This document shows positions 11,362-23,291 of a DNA stretch of 64,000 nucleotides, in pieces. The DNA comes from Bemisia tabaci (taxonomy: Eukaryota; Arthropoda; Insecta; Hemiptera; Aleyrodidae): the NCBI RefSeq assembly GCF_918797505.1, contig NC_092795.1, forward strand, positions 20,137,131 to 20,201,130. The letters run 5' to 3'. How positions within the stretch are numbered: the first letter of the stretch is position 1; each line of letters starts with the position of its first letter. A program made the position numbers and the translations under genes. The notes below the pieces were generated by a model. It did not search any database. It was not told the origin of the DNA and saw only the letters and a list, made by a program, of their open reading frames with translations.

Positions 11362-11832
11362 GGATAGGAGTTCCGAGATTCGGCAATGCCGGTGCAGAGG
11401 TGCCGTGAGCATGACAAAGAAGATGAGGAGGTGTTTTAATTAGATTTCGTGATTCGAAAGGGTGAACTGTGAAATAGGGGGCAAATTAGGGGCGCGTCTC
11501 AAAGGTTTCTCGAGATTAATCCGATAATGTCATCCAAGCGAGTCTGGACTTGAGGAGGTGGCGCTAAGCATGTGACGTCACTGAGTGACTCGGGGTATTA
11601 AATGTTAGTTCCTTCTGTCGCCCGGAACAAAGACTCCACCGCACACCGTCTTCGTCTCAGACGTTGGCAAATGACTCCGAGATCTCCTCTATATTCGAGG
11701 TGGCATAATGATAGAAAGGGTACTTTTAACAAGAAACATGGTTTAGCCTTTGCACATAATTTTATTAATTACATATACATATATGTAGATAAAGCTATTC
11801 AACCCCTCTAAAAGCTTCGACTGTATGAGGCC

Positions 11833-12053
11833 TTACATGTAACAATGGCGGATGTGAAAAATTACCTTTTCAAAACACGCTTAAAAAACTGTTTTGTTCA
11901 CACAAAAATTTAATATGTTTGGCTCTGGCATAATGAACAGATCTCAAAGATCACATCTTAAGTATTTTCTCAAAATTTTCTCGATGCCAAAACAGTTTTT
12001 TGGATGTATTTCGAAAATGTAATTTTTCACATCCGCCATTGTTACATATAAGT
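11833..12053. mobile_element. MITE with about 63-bp arms
   Basis: TACATGTAACAATGGCGGAT followed by GTGAAAAATTAC on the left pairs with GTAATTTTTCAC and ATCCGCCATTGTTACATATA on the right. Inside, AAAAAACTGTTTT pairs with AAAACAGTTTTTT. A weaker outer inverted pair (GGTTTAGCCTTTGC near 11740 and GCAAAGGCTACC near 12090) suggests an older host repeat. Confidence 0.75.
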
Positions 12054-12107
12054 CATCATATGTGAATGTGATTAATAAAATGTATTACGCAAAGGCTACC
12101 ATATGCC

Positions 12108-12769
12108 CAGGCCCGCCACATCCCATCTCGGGCCCTGGTACCAATTTTCTGGCCCGGGCCCCTGGCACATGGGGGGGGGGGGTCCGGGGGCCTCCCCCGG
12201 GAAATTTTTGAAATTTTAAATATATTTGGACGCATTATGAAGCTCTTATGATGGAGATTTTCCATCAATTTCTGCAGAATAATTACGCCTTTTTGTTTAC
12301 TTTCAGCACCAAAAACTTTCGAATTGTTGCATTCAAAACATCTATAATTTTTTTTTTGAGGGGGCAGATGATAATTTTCAATTCTATAGGGAGCCGGGCC
12401 CCCCTGGACTCCCCTTTCGTACGTCTATGGCAAGGGAGTTAAGCCATTGAAGTCGAGGATGCCCAGAAAGGAGCCTCTTAGCATCCGACAACGGAAGAAA
12501 ATGAAACACAGTTACTAAAAATACCATTCTACATATACTCAAAATCTTGAAAATCTCTAAAAAAGTAAGAAAAATTTTATAGTGCCCTAGCGTGTTTTTG
12601 AAACTTCATTCACCTTTTGCGGAATTTTTAGGGTAATTTGCTCACTTTTCCCTACGAGACAAGGGTTACACATGAATTCGTAGTGGTTTGTCACCTGCGT
12701 CACGGGCCCCTCCAGGGCCCGGGCCCCGGTACCAAGGACCCAGTATCCCCCCCCCTTGTGGCGGGCCTG
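12108..12769. mobile_element. Non-autonomous hAT-type element with 8-bp TSD
   Basis: CAGGCCCGCCACA at the left and TGTGGCGGGCCTG at the right are inverted termini. The 8-bp direct repeat CATATGCC lies at 12100-12107 and 12770-12777. An 8-bp TSD with CAG...CTG ends is diagnostic of hAT transposons. The 662-bp interior has poly-G/C tracts next to both ends and no transposase ORF. Its borders end only 157 bp before the candidate exon at 12927. Confidence 0.9.
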
Positions 12770-12926
12770 CATATGCCTCATTATTATAATATATGCGTAA
12801 GAGCCAGCAATATGCTCAAGGGCTACAACCTAACTCGAGGTACTAATTTTTAATTGTTTTTAGTCTTAATAATACACACTTTTCGAATCTGAAGATTATA
12901 TTTAACATCTAATTACATGTGTTCAG

Positions 12927-12992
12927 GAGAAAGGAGTCTCAGTTCCAGAACTTCGGATCGAACCGCCATCCAACTTCATTCCACACGACGAG
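12927..12992 (+). CDS. Candidate 66-nt internal exon of the same host gene
   Basis: A 22-codon block is bounded by an acceptor (TGTGTTCAG|GAG) and a donor (GACGAG|GTATGC). It is open in phase 0, exactly the phase left by the exon ending at 218. It encodes EKGVSVPELRIEPPSNF followed by IPHDE, a coding-like run whose GC is higher than the flanks. It lies between a hAT element ending at 12769 and a MITE starting at 13335, in a short transposon-free interval, as expected for a constrained exon. Short exons are easy to propose by chance; the matching phase, both splice signals and the composition are the support. The protein family is not recognised. Confidence 0.62.
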
Positions 12993-13334
12993 GTATGCAT
13001 CATTTTTCAAATTAATTAATTAATTAGGCACTATCAGTTTTCTTAATTGTATGTTGTATTCCCACAAAGTTCCAAGATTCAAAGTTGGTGGACATTTTGC
13101 ATCCTCTTCATAAATTTTAATGACAATAATTCCAAAACTCACATTCATTCATTTTCTGACATATAGCCATTTGTTTCTCGGTCTGTTTCATTGATTCTCG
13201 AATTCTTGATCTTTATCACACTTATAAATGAGCGCTTTTACAGTAAAAAGAACTATGTGCAAATCATCTGCATCACAAGAAAGTATGCACTTACGTAGGA
13301 TTAGGAATTGGATTTTTTACAGTTCCCTTTGATT

Positions 13335-13562
13335 CACTGGAAAAAAAAACACATTGGATCTAGAGTCAAGACTCTTAAAAACATCGACAACAAAAAGTAA
13401 TCTTCATTCAATCAGAATCTAGCTTAAATCAAGAACCAAGCCTCTTATTTTAAGCGGATTTCGTTTTGATTCAAGCAAAAATCCGAGTGAATCAAGAGTA
13501 TTTTTTCTTGTCAATGTTTTCAAGAGTCTGGACTCTAGATCCAATGTGTTTTTTTTTTCAGT
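13335..13562. mobile_element. MITE family B, copy 1
   Basis: CACTGGAAAAAAAAACACAT then TGGATCTAGAGTCAAGACTC pairs with GAGTCTGGACTCTAGATCC and AATGTGTTTTTTTTTTCAGT. The arms (about 65 bp) enclose a CTTGATT/AATCAAG-rich centre. Other copies: 22938-23171, 36330-36556 and a half copy at 35759-35841. Confidence 0.88.
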
Positions 13563-14190
13563 TTTAAATTCATTCGCACGTGGTTTCTTTTAAAATAAAC
13601 ACGTCCAGATGGTGCTAAGGTTCACGTGCACTGTTTGCTCATGTCCACTGCTGAAAAAAGGAGAGAGAAACTCGCTTCGCAATGGAAAATTTTCAGGTGT
13701 CTGAAATTTGAGAAATCTGTTCGTGAACGGAAACTACCGAGTAAATTGAGTACGAGTTTGTCCTCAGTTTCTGAGAAATTGAATCTCTCAGTTCGAAAAT
13801 GAGCCAAGTCGGGTGTTTTACGATGCATTTTTTGCGCTGAAACGCTCCTTCTCTGGCTGTTACGCAGCTTTTATAGATTCCTGAAAAATTTCATATTGGC
13901 AAAATGGATTATTTTCGAACTGAGGAATTCAATTAAGGGAGGAGGTATAGCAGAACGATCTCATCTGCTAAAATACTTGTAATTGAATGTAAAATGCCAC
14001 CCAAACGACGTCACACGGATGTAAATGTTAGCACTTTCAACTCGATTTTTCTCCAATTTCCTTTATCAGGAAAAGAAATTGTAGAGAATACCGTGAGCTC
14101 ATAGAGTACTTTCACAAATAGTAATACATTTTTTTCGTCCAAATTATCCACTTCTCTGACCATTTCCTCTGTTATCAATACAAAAGGTAC

Positions 14191-14774
14191 GTCCCTTTAT
14201 AGAGAGAGTTAAGACAATGCGGCTCACGGATGTCACAAACGGGAATAAAGATTACACAAATTGAACGTTTTTCGTAATCTTTGATGAGCCCACTCCCGAA
14301 TTCCTGTCTCCGTTCCTCCTCTCATTCCGTTTGTTTCTTGCCGTTCCCTCAATTTCCCGGTCCATTCCAGTTTATAATCTTTGCAATCTGTGAAAATGTA
14401 ATCTTGCCGGCCAGGTTGGCCTAGTGATCAGCGCGTCTGACTCTAGGTCAATAGGTCCCGGGTTCGAGTCCCGGTGGTGGCGTCTAATTTTCACCGCATT
14501 GACAAGTAGATCTGCTGAAGCAGATTCTCCTCGGCCCATATCCCTGAAAATTGGAAAAGCCTGGAACGTGGGGATCCCACGATGTCGACGGACAATAAAC
14601 ATACGCTAAAGTTGGTTGAAGGTGCTAGATACGAAGCCATTAAACCAGCAGGAAAAAAAAGAAAAAAGAAAAAAAAATTAATCTCTACACCCGATTGTGA
14701 CACAGCGGAGGTCTAAGATACGGGAACCAATCAGAAATGGGTTCGTATTGTCTTCACTCTCGGTATATAGGGAC
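14191..14774. mobile_element. MITE family N, copy 1, split by a SINE
   Basis: The left part (GTCCCTTTATAGAGAGAG ... ACAAACGGGAATAAAGATTA ... CCATTCCAGTTTATAATC) and the right part (GATTGTGACAC ... ACCAATCAGAAATGG ... TATAGGGAC) match the intact copy at 58037-58350. The tRNA-derived SINE at 14406 interrupts them. Inner ends (GGGAATAAAGATTAC) and outer ends (GTCCCTTTATA) are both inverted. The intact paralogue acts as the empty site. Confidence 0.85.
14406..14690 (+). mobile_element. tRNA-derived SINE-like element
   Basis: The first 76 bases fold like a tRNA. They contain a pol III A box (TGGCCTAGTG near 14417), a perfect B box (GGTTCGAGTCC at 14461-14471) with a 5-bp T stem CCGGG/CCCGG, and a partly paired acceptor (GCCGG.../...GGTGGC). 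An unrelated body of about 180 bp follows, ending in an A-rich tail (14650-14687). It sits inside MITE N, and TAATCT occurs on both sides, a probable 6-bp target duplication. The acceptor mismatches argue against a functional tRNA gene. Confidence 0.85.
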
Positions 14775-15387
14775 TCAAACGCAACCAGGTTTGTGCTGGT
14801 GAAAAAGGGATTAAAAATTGAACAGTCTCGGAAATCTTCGGGCTGAGCGAGGATCCCTTTGAAGCGAGTCAGGTGTTGAGGGAGGAAGGGTTGCGAATCC
14901 GCGGCCCGTATCCCTGCGAACGACAATCCACGGCGGCGGAAAGTGATTTGAATTCCGTTCGTCGCTGAACGCTATCCGAGGGTATTAGAATCTCGAGAGT
15001 CGACATTTGTCACGGGGGAAAAAATTCACGGCCTGCCTTACCCGACGACTTCGTTTCCTGAATTGTTGACATGGGCTATTTTACATTCTCCCCGGGACCG
15101 GGAACAGGACAACTTTCCGAGGAAATCGAGGGGACAGGAGAACAAGCGGGTGCATGGGGAGAGGCGGGATGGACGATCCGAAGGGTTTATACCTGCAGTT
15201 GCCATGTACGCGGGGAAAAAAGATTTGCTCGCATTGTCGTATGAAAAGTTTATGCCTGTTCTCAAAAGGAAACCCACGAGGACAGATCTTGATTCCCCGA
15301 TGATGTGCTATTTTTATGTTGTCAACAAACTTCGGCTTTCGATTAGATTTTTATCAGTTTTAGATAAGCACATTCCGTAATGAATTC

Positions 15388-15910
15388 GTGCGTCATATAA
15401 TGGGAGTGGAAAATGTCATCGTGTTCGACGTCATGACCAAACAACTTGTCAAAATTTACAACGCTATAGTCAAATGTATATTAAAGTACGGATGTGAAGT
15501 TTGGCAGCTGAAGAAACGGACACAGGTTATGCTAAGAGCAACGGAGATGGATTTCTGGAGGAGGTCAGCAGGAATTTCCAGGAGAGATCGGGTCCGTAAT
15601 GATAGAGTGCGTCAGATAATGGAAGTCGAAAATGTCATCGTGTTCGACGTCATGGCCAAACAACTTGTCTGGCACGGTGATGTTAATAAGATGACGGACG
15701 AGAGGCTGCCAAAAAAGATGCTTGATTGGGTTCCTCCTGGGAGGTGACGAAGGGAACGCCCGGTGAAAGGGTGGCGATAGGAAATTTGAAATGAAGGAAT
15801 GCCAACTCCCTGATGGGTTGTGAGAGGATCGAGTTTTGTGGCGGTTAGGCGTCGCAAAGCGTCAGAGAGCGCTGTAAAAACGACTCTGATGTATGTAGAT
15901 ATACAATGTC
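15388..15910 (+). pseudogene. Relic of LINE reverse-transcriptase C-terminus, copy 1
   Basis: Translation gives MLRATEMDFWRRSAGISRRD, then RVRNDRVRQIM, and later a W-x-GDVNKMTDERLPKK segment. This is the conserved region downstream of the RT domain in non-LTR retrotransposon Pol proteins. The frame breaks after the VPPGR segment. A 58-bp piece is present twice (15392-15449 and 15613-15671, GAAAATGTCATCGTGTTCGA), so this copy is rearranged. The endonuclease and RT cores are missing. Related relics: 41484-41957 and 49440-49665. Confidence 0.75.
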
Positions 15911-16695
15911 TGTGGTAACCAAACTCGGGCTTTGGTTGCTTGCCGATGCAGCATTGTTATTGGAACCGCGAGGCAATGGATCGAACTAATTCTTACCACA
16001 TAGGTAGTGTTGTAACTACTACCAGAAACGTAAGTAGGATCTGGAATAAATTATGAGTGTTAGTATTTCGTTTCATTCCTGTAATTTTCATCAAATTTCG
16101 ATCAAATTTTCTACAGACTTCCGATAAATACTCGTCAAATTTTGAATACTTGTAGTTATGAGTGTTCGAGAAGCATGTCATTTTTACATGAATCAAAATC
16201 TAAAGAGGTCAATGACCATAGAAAAGAGTGAGTTTTGGTGTCTGGGATAATTATTACTATCAACAAAAATAAATGCTAGGATCGACCGTCAGTGCATACC
16301 CGTCAAGCGCCCCCCCCCCCCTTCCTCAATTCATTTGACGCACGATATAAAATTGACAACTGAATACCTTGAGATGCGGCACAGCGGCGCGGCGCGGCGT
16401 GTAACAGCAAGGTTTTGGTGTTCGAAGGTGGATCTGGTCAAACTCTCACGCTGCCAGTAACTTATTACATAATGCCGGCTCCCGGAAAGGAAATTCACGA
16501 TCAGTGCGCATCAATGAAAGATTTCCGCGCATCCTGGTCAGACAGTCGCGCAATTTCAATGATCTTGGGACTCTCAGAGAGCAATGAACAGTGGCGTTAA
16601 GCTATAATAATAACTCATCTACATTCTAGCGTGAGCTCTCGATTACTTAAAATACAGCATTTCCGAGGATTAGCTCGGATTACTCGTATCAACAG

Positions 16696-16859
16696 CTGTG
16701 GCGTGGCGTGCTTCGATATATATCGATATTTCCCCTTTTGAAGCTATGGTAAAGAATCGATTATTAAGGTGTTCGTTGCGAACACCCTAACAATCGATCC
16801 TTTTGCACATGCTTAAATGGCAGATCAGTCGATATATCGCAAAGCACGCCACGCCACTG
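16696..16859. mobile_element. Short hAT-type MITE with 8-bp TSD (family H), copy 1
   Basis: Ends CTGTGGCGTGGCGTGCTTCG and AAAGCACGCCACGCCACTG are inverted and followed by ATATAT/TCGATA on both sides. The direct repeat ATCAACAG is found at 16688-16695 and 16860-16867. 164 bp, no ORF. A diverged copy is at 62978-63136. Confidence 0.85.
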
Positions 16860-18308
16860 ATCAACAGTTTTCACTCACTAAAAGCATATTATGACGGGAG
16901 ACAGCATCTCGGCACGTCGCATCGTGCGAAAATGTCTGTGATACAGGGTGATGCAGAATCAATCGCGAAAGTTTCGAGAATCCATCCTACGGGGGTCGAA
17001 CTCAGATTTTTGTAACATGAAATTTTTCCAAGAAACCCTTCTCTGAGAGGAGGGGCTCATTTAGTTTAATTTATTATATTGTGCACATACATTAAATACA
17101 TACATTTCATTCATACTGTGCATTCATAATATTGTCATGACTTGGCGACAAAACGCGTAATCCAATTTCCGGTGTTCCAAAATTGCTGCAGCTACTATAA
17201 TTTCTCCAGAGTACGATTTTTCAATGAAATTTTCAAATACCACTATTTTGAACGCTGATGAAAAATTATTCACATCTTACTGTATCTATAATGTTACTTT
17301 ATGATATAAAAATCATTAGAGTAATGCATAACGCATAACGCCTGAAGTAGGAGGCGCTCCAAGGGATTGGACCGAGTAGTGGTCAGAGGGGTCAAATACT
17401 TTGAACTGGTTTGATTTTCATAAAAAAAAAAAATCGATCCTTGAAATGAGTGTATTTACTCCGATAAAGCACTCTGTAATTCCAGCGCGATGCGTCCATC
17501 TTACTCATTTTATTTTCGTTTACCAATCAAAGGAACGTAATTCCATCCAAATTTGCAAAAATGACTAAAACAATCCAAGTTTATACAAGAACATTACCGT
17601 GCTATTTTTTCAAAAATGTTGCTGATTTTTTAGGTCAATCACTGGGAAAAACATCGAAATTTTCGGTTAGAACCGCCCATTGGTTTTCCTGTAATTTTAC
17701 AATTTGTGAATGAGAATTTTGTAACGATGGAATGTACTTACATTCTTTCATCCGAGGAACCGTCGACGGACTTAAGCGGCGATGCAATATGTAGATTCTA
17801 AGATGAGCCCTATGAAGCATATAAATTAGGGCACTTTAGGGCTCACGAAAGAGTGAGTTAGGCTGTTTCATCCCGACATCGGCGACAACCGGTCACCGGT
17901 CGCGTGCCGGACTAATCCCGCATTCAAAAACGTGAGTGGTCGAATAAAATCGAGAGATGTAAATATGTCGGCTTGTTGTTACGTCGACACGCGTTTTGAT
18001 CATTTCGTTTCGCCGTCACAAATTTTCACGAAAAGACGTTGAATATTAAAATTAATCTTTAAACATTAGTTGACAATGTCACGGAATCTTTCCACTCCGT
18101 CCCCGGTTTTGCATCGCAAATCAGATCGAGGCAGCTCCTTGAAGTCTGCCCTTCCCCTTTCCGTCTGTCCGCGAAGCCACGGGAAGTAAGGGATCAGTTC
18201 CTCCTGCTTTTTTCAGTTCTCCAAGGAAGCTAGAGGGAAAGTCAATTTTTGCAGGAAAAAGTGTCAAAATGCCAAAGGGGCTGAATAAAACAAAAAAGAA
18301 CTTTGTCC

Positions 18309-18372
18309 AATGGGTCAGTTGCGTTGGTCACAGAATCGTGTTTTAATGCTTGATTCTTGTAGTTTAGCAATA
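18309..18372. mobile_element. Half copy of MITE family C
   Basis: AATGGGTCAGTTGCGTTGGT then CACAGAATCGTGTTTTAATG matches the left arm of the element at 4946-5295. The match stops where the inverted-repeat unit at 18377 begins. Confidence 0.75.
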
Positions 18373-18467
18373 AATATGTTGAAAGTGACGAATTGTTGTC
18401 GATCCTCTTCATGAAATTTCTATCAGGGACAGATAGACCGAAATTTTCGGGAAAATTCCTCCCGAAT

Positions 18468-18990
18468 GAAAAAGAGAAGCCCTCGGCGCGGCGGTCGGCA
18501 TGTAACACATATTAGCGCCTACAAGACTACATGAATACTTCACACATTGCGTCAAACACAGTACGGTCAGCAGCGGTCGGCGCGGCGTGAAACGCACAGC
18601 GCCTACAAGACTGCAGGAATACTTCACGCATTGCGCCAAACACAGTGCGATCAGCGCGGCGCAGCGCAGGAAGTTAAAATTATTAAACCACATTTATGTT
18701 TGTTCTTCCTTAATTTTTTAGTTCATTTCTCACAAATGAAAGGCCTTGTCCACACAGAGATAGGTTTACGGAACTGAACTTTCGCGCGAAGTTTCGTGAA
18801 ATTTTGCTAGTAGTACTGACAGGGCCTACGCAAAAAATGTGTCCGACACAAGTGAACGCGTCTTTTATGCACTCTTCTCCCCCCGGCACGTTCACTTGAT
18901 GGTTTTCATTGATGTTTCAAAATGAATGAGAAGAGGGCGGCAAAATACAGGCGGCCCATGGGCGGCAAGTAGGTAAATCCGGCCATGTTT
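18468..18990 (+). mobile_element. hAT family Q, 5'-truncated copy with tandem module
   Basis: Matches the right two thirds of the complete element at 33715-34606: GAGAAGCCCTCGGCG, the repeated module GCGCCTACAAGAC...TACTTCAC (84-bp period at 18518 and 18602), CACACAGAGATAGGTTTACG and the end GGCAAGTAGGTAAATCCGGC. The left terminus is missing. Confidence 0.75.
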
Positions 18991-18994
18991 CAGA

Positions 18995-19325
18995 TACTGA
19001 TTTTTCATAGTCTGCCCAGAAAACCTATATTTTTCGACCTGAATAACGCTTGAATATTTATATAACTTGTTAGTACAAGGTGTACTGAACCGAAAAAAGA
19101 AAACCGCAAAATCGGATGGCCACCCGTTTCCCTTGAAATGGCCAAAAATTGGTATTTCCAATGAAATACTTCGATCTTTCCCTTTTCCCGTCGCTGTTTC
19201 GAGCACTTTCGATTGCAATTTCGAAATTTCCTTTTGCGTGCAGATGCTTCTATCCATAAGTGTCACTAAACCGTAGAAAAGTGAAAATCGAAAAACCCCG
19301 AGTTGGTGTGTTTTCGAACTCACTG
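18995..19325. repeat. Dispersed repeat Z, copy 1
   Basis: About 330 bp (GAACCGAAAAAAGAAAACCG, TTGCAATTTCGAAATTTCCT, CGAGTTGGTGTGTTTTCGAA) is repeated in reverse at 63677-64000. The element type is unknown. A 143-codon minus-strand ORF across it is not conserved as protein in the second copy. Confidence 0.7.
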
Positions 19326-22198
19326 ATTCAACTATACTACTCAGTTGTCTTTGACAAATGTACGTAACGGAAGGTACGAATCAATTTCATTTGCCACTGA
19401 GAAAATTCATCAATGGAAACGCCGCGCCGCCACGTTGATTCCACGCGATAAAACCATGGCAACGTTGGATTCATGACTTGTAGCAGCTGAAAGAGATTTC
19501 TATCGGTCGTTTGAAACAATTCGATTTTCTTCGGGCGAGTCGGAGGTCCGATAGCCGTACTCGACGACAAGGCCGCACGAGCACTTCCAAATCGGAATCA
19601 ACCGCGAAACGTGCCCAGAACCAAAGTCGCCCATCTCCATGCTTACTCCTTCAAACTATTGCCAAATTTTCAAAACACAAGTTTTTAAGTCTCTTCTGGG
19701 ACTTCGCCCCATTTCGCACGGATGAAAAAAATGCATCGTCGTCTTTTGGCAAGATAACAAACGATTGGATCCCAAGTTTAATTTGTATTGAAATTATGTA
19801 ATGATGAAATGTTGGCTCTTGTTACACCTCTTGATGATATAGGGTAATTCTAAGATCAAAATAGTTACACTCATGTTACGTTTTAAATCTAGCACACATC
19901 GATTATACTCATCATATATATAAATATGAGAAAGTTAAAGATGTAAAAATGAAATTTGGAAGATTGTTGCAAAAAATGATAATGAATAATCATTTTTTTC
20001 ATCTAGTAAAATATAGTCCATGACCCATTTTGGTGGTTTTAAACTTGACACCTTGGCTCTTGACTCGTGGCTCTTGTTACACATCTCTCATGTATGATTC
20101 TCTCCATCGCAAAAAAGCTTAGACGTAAGAGAGCTAATACAAAGGCCCCCGGAACCTCTTAAGACACAAAACTGGCATGACGCGTTCAAAATGTCAGTTC
20201 ATTTTAGAATGTTTCAAACAATGAGATCCTAAGGAATTCTGAAAAATTTTCCCGAAAATTTCGGTCTTTCAGTCCCTGATAGAAATTTCATGAAGAGGAT
20301 CGACAACAATTCGTCACTTTCAACAGGAACATCTTGGGAATTTCTAACTGAAAATTTCACTTTTTCTTCTGATTGCAATCAGCAAATAAAAAAAAAAATC
20401 AGAAAATTTTAGACAGAAACTGCACAAACTCATTCTTATAAGAAATTTCTTGTTTCAAAAAATTTTACAACCTTGCAATAGAGTTACGTTCTTAAGACTA
20501 AAAAAAGACGAATTGGGCTCATTGAAGTAAAACTTTTGACCGGAATAAGATGGATTAGGCGTATATTAAAGTAAAAATTAATCGATTCTTTTTTAATGAA
20601 TGTCTTGTCATGCCCATCCTTCTTTTTTGCATAACATCGCTCAAAACCAGCTCTTAATAATTCGACAGTATCACAAGTAAGATATACAAAAATTGTTAAT
20701 TTCATAAAAAATGCCTTTCAACACTTCATCTAGAGAAATCAGACTTGAAGCAGAGGCTTCCGCGACCATTTTCAGTGCGATTTGATCATTTTACACAAAA
20801 AATGCGCTCAGTTAGGTATCCCACGAATCGCGAACCTGAACTTTGATGACCAGGTGCCATCTAATCACGCAAGGTGCTAAACATTTTGAAATGTAATTGT
20901 ATCACAATTGATGGACCATTTCTGAAGCTTCATTAACAAACCTCACAAAGGCAGAAATTGACTATTCACATAAATCTAGGTTGCAGCGCAGCTAGGCGCA
21001 ACATGTAACTTACTCCATCGACTCTTGCTCCGCTCGGTATAAGTAACGCGACATGCGTAGGTGGGATTTGAATAGTATTTTTGCAGCGTCATCGTCAATG
21101 AAGATAACGTAAACAATCTCTTGCCAAACTTACTCGTTCGAATATTCCGACTAAGATCATACGTGTATTTGAGGGGGGCCTTAAATGTTTTCTAATTTCC
21201 ATTCGATTTTTGAAAAAAAACAATTTCAAGCAACTTGTTACGTGCACGCACACAATTGCAATATCGAGAACCAAGATGGTGAGACGGAGGTACGGGCTGT
21301 AGTTCATTAAGTGCGGGTTTACGGACCTGCGACTCCTATCATTTGGGAGTAGAAGGTATTCACGCACTACGCGTGATACACTTTTACAATATTTAAGCTC
21401 AACTTACCCTCGTATGCACCCGCAATGCAGACTTTATTACTCCTATTATGAACTGCGCATTGCTGGACAAAACTATCCTTTCCCAAGTACGTGGATTTTT
21501 AACAAAATATTGCCCAAAAATATTTTGCCCAATAGAAGTACGCAATAATTCAGATCCTTCCATTACAGTCACGCATTTTAAAAATCACATTGAGTCGTAA
21601 GTTTCATACACAAAGTTTGTCCTAATGTTGCAGTTTTGAAGATTTAAGTTTTAAAGAAAATCTTGCCAAAAAATTTAGTCTAAAACAAGATTTGTTCAAA
21701 ATCTTTAATCACTTAATTTCTTTCAAAAATGTCATTCTTATGCACTACAGGCTCTAACTATACAACGGAGTTGCAAACTGGCTGGCCAGTAAAATTATTA
21801 GTGCTTGAGAATATTAATTAGTTTAATCGTTAAATATACGGAAATTGATAAAATTAAGGCGAAAAAAAGAAATCCCATTTAGAGTATTTCAAAGAAAGGG
21901 AAATTTAATTATTTTCACGTCATTACCACGAGAAAAATACATCGTTGCTGGTGCAATGCTCATAGTGGAATTTCGGTTTCCATTTACTTTCCCAGCCATG
22001 ATTACGATGTCATTTTTGTGGTAGAAATTATGTCCGTCCCAGCAAAAATGCACCATTGTTGCTACAACCGAACTATTTGACACCACAAGGTCACAATTAC
22101 ATTTTTTTACGTACAAGAGAGCCCCGTATAGCCGGGACTATGGCGCAAGTCAAAAGCCCCCCACCCCACCTACCCCAGTGCAATGAGTAAACACAACG

Positions 22199-22396
22199 AA
22201 AAAAAAAAGGATGCTGATTTCACATTCTGAATGTAAAAAAGTGTGCGACAACTCACAAAACGCTCAATTAACCGCTACAACAGTTACTTCAGCAATGTAA
22301 AGATGTAAAACTAACTACTATGGCGGTTTTCGGCGTTTTGTGAGTTGTCGCACACTTTTTTACTTCCAGAATGTTAAACTAGCATCATTTTTTTTC
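22199..22396. mobile_element. MITE with 60-bp arms
   Basis: AAAAAAAAAAGGATGCTGAT and GTAAAAAAGTGTGCGACAAC with TCACAAAACGC pair with GCGTTTTGTGAGTTGTCG, CACACTTTTTTAC and AGCATCATTTTTTTT. The central 70 bp are unpaired. No ORF. Confidence 0.75.
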
Positions 22397-22937
22397 GGTG
22401 CTCGACTGGAGACGTAAATTAGCTGTGGAATTCGCTGAGCGGATTGTAAGAGGAACGATTATTCTCTTTGTAAGAAGCGTTAAGATCAAATCATTTCATA
22501 GAAATATAAGTAAGTGAAGATTGGCTGACCTATAAGGGGCCCTCTGGGAGCAAAGACAACTGGCATCTGTCTCCGTGCACCCCAAGTTGGACCGTGCCCC
22601 TTAACTTATAAAATCCTCAGAAATTTAGGGATTTGACAACGATGCCACCTCGATCAGCGGATCTGGTTATTGGCGGAGGCAGAGTATGGCGTTATTGGTG
22701 GCGTCAGTCAAGCGGTGACCAGATCGGGTGGCGGCTCCTCTCTTGGATTAATTTAAGTGCTCTTTCATTTGCGGCATTGATTTTTTCCTGGATTGGTGAG
22801 TTGTTCATCCATCATTTCCTCCCCCTAAATGGAATTTTTTCGCCCCCCCCCCCCCCCCAGATGACACATTTTTCTCTGGTTGCATTGCATGCAGGTAGAG
22901 GGTGCATTTCTATGACCCCTTTCCCTATACTTTTGAA

Positions 22938-23171
22938 CACTGGAAAAAAAAACACATTGTATCGAGAGTCCAGACTCTTAAAAACATCGACAAGAAAAAG
23001 TACTCTTGATTCAATCAGAATCTAGCTTAAATCAAGAACCAAGCCTCTAAATTTATGCGGATTTCGTTTTGATTCAAGCAAAAATCCGATTGAATCAAGA
23101 GTATTTTTTCTTGTCAATGTTTTCAAGAGTCTGGACTCTGGATCCAATGTGGTTTTTTTTTTTTTCCAGTG
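22938..23171. mobile_element. MITE family B, copy 2
   Basis: Starts CACTGGAAAAAAAAACACAT and ends in TTTTTTTTTTCCAGTG, with GAGTCCAGACTCTTAAAAAC and GAGTCTGGACTCTGGATCC as inner arms. It lies 120 bp left of repeat R copy 1. Confidence 0.88.
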
Positions 23172-23291
23172 AAGTTAAAAACAAAACAAAAATAAACGTA
23201 ATTTTGCGGACATTTTGTGCTATCCAGCGTCACAACAAGATAGCATTTTGCGTGTCGAAAAATTAGTCTCACTTGTGTTTAATTCCGAAAT

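Larger units (their letters stand above)
219..12926 (+). other. Large intron (about 12.7 kb) between the two candidate exons
   Basis: The interval starts with GTAATT and ends with TTCAG. It holds no other convincing coding block and is filled by MITEs, a hAT element, poly-A/T runs and stretches of apparently unique DNA. Unique parts with nothing recognisable include about 219-539, 665-925, 2062-3517, 3638-4570, 5882-7262 (GC-richer around 5920-6780), 7811-9140 (GC-richer around 8090-8700) and 9810-10756. The call depends on the two exons belonging to one gene. Confidence 0.55.
18377..20325. repeat. 1.95-kb unit bounded by about 82-bp inverted repeats
   Basis: TGTTGAAAGTGACGAATTGT and TGTCGATCCTCTTCATGAAA at 18377 recur in reverse as TTTCATGAAGAGGATCGACA and ACAATTCGTCACTTTCAACA, ending at 20325. 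Inside lie a fragment of hAT family Q, repeat Z and unique DNA. It may be a composite transposon or two independent copies of one short repeat in opposite orientation. No flanking TSD was found. Confidence 0.6.

Noticed and set aside
14406..14481. Functional tRNA gene
   Set aside because: B box and T arm are good, but the acceptor stem has mismatches and the tRNA-like part continues into a SINE body with an A-rich tail.
18892..19323. 143-codon minus-strand ORF
   Set aside because: Spans hAT Q and repeat Z. The second repeat Z copy (63677 onward) has a stop in the corresponding reading, so it is not a conserved protein.
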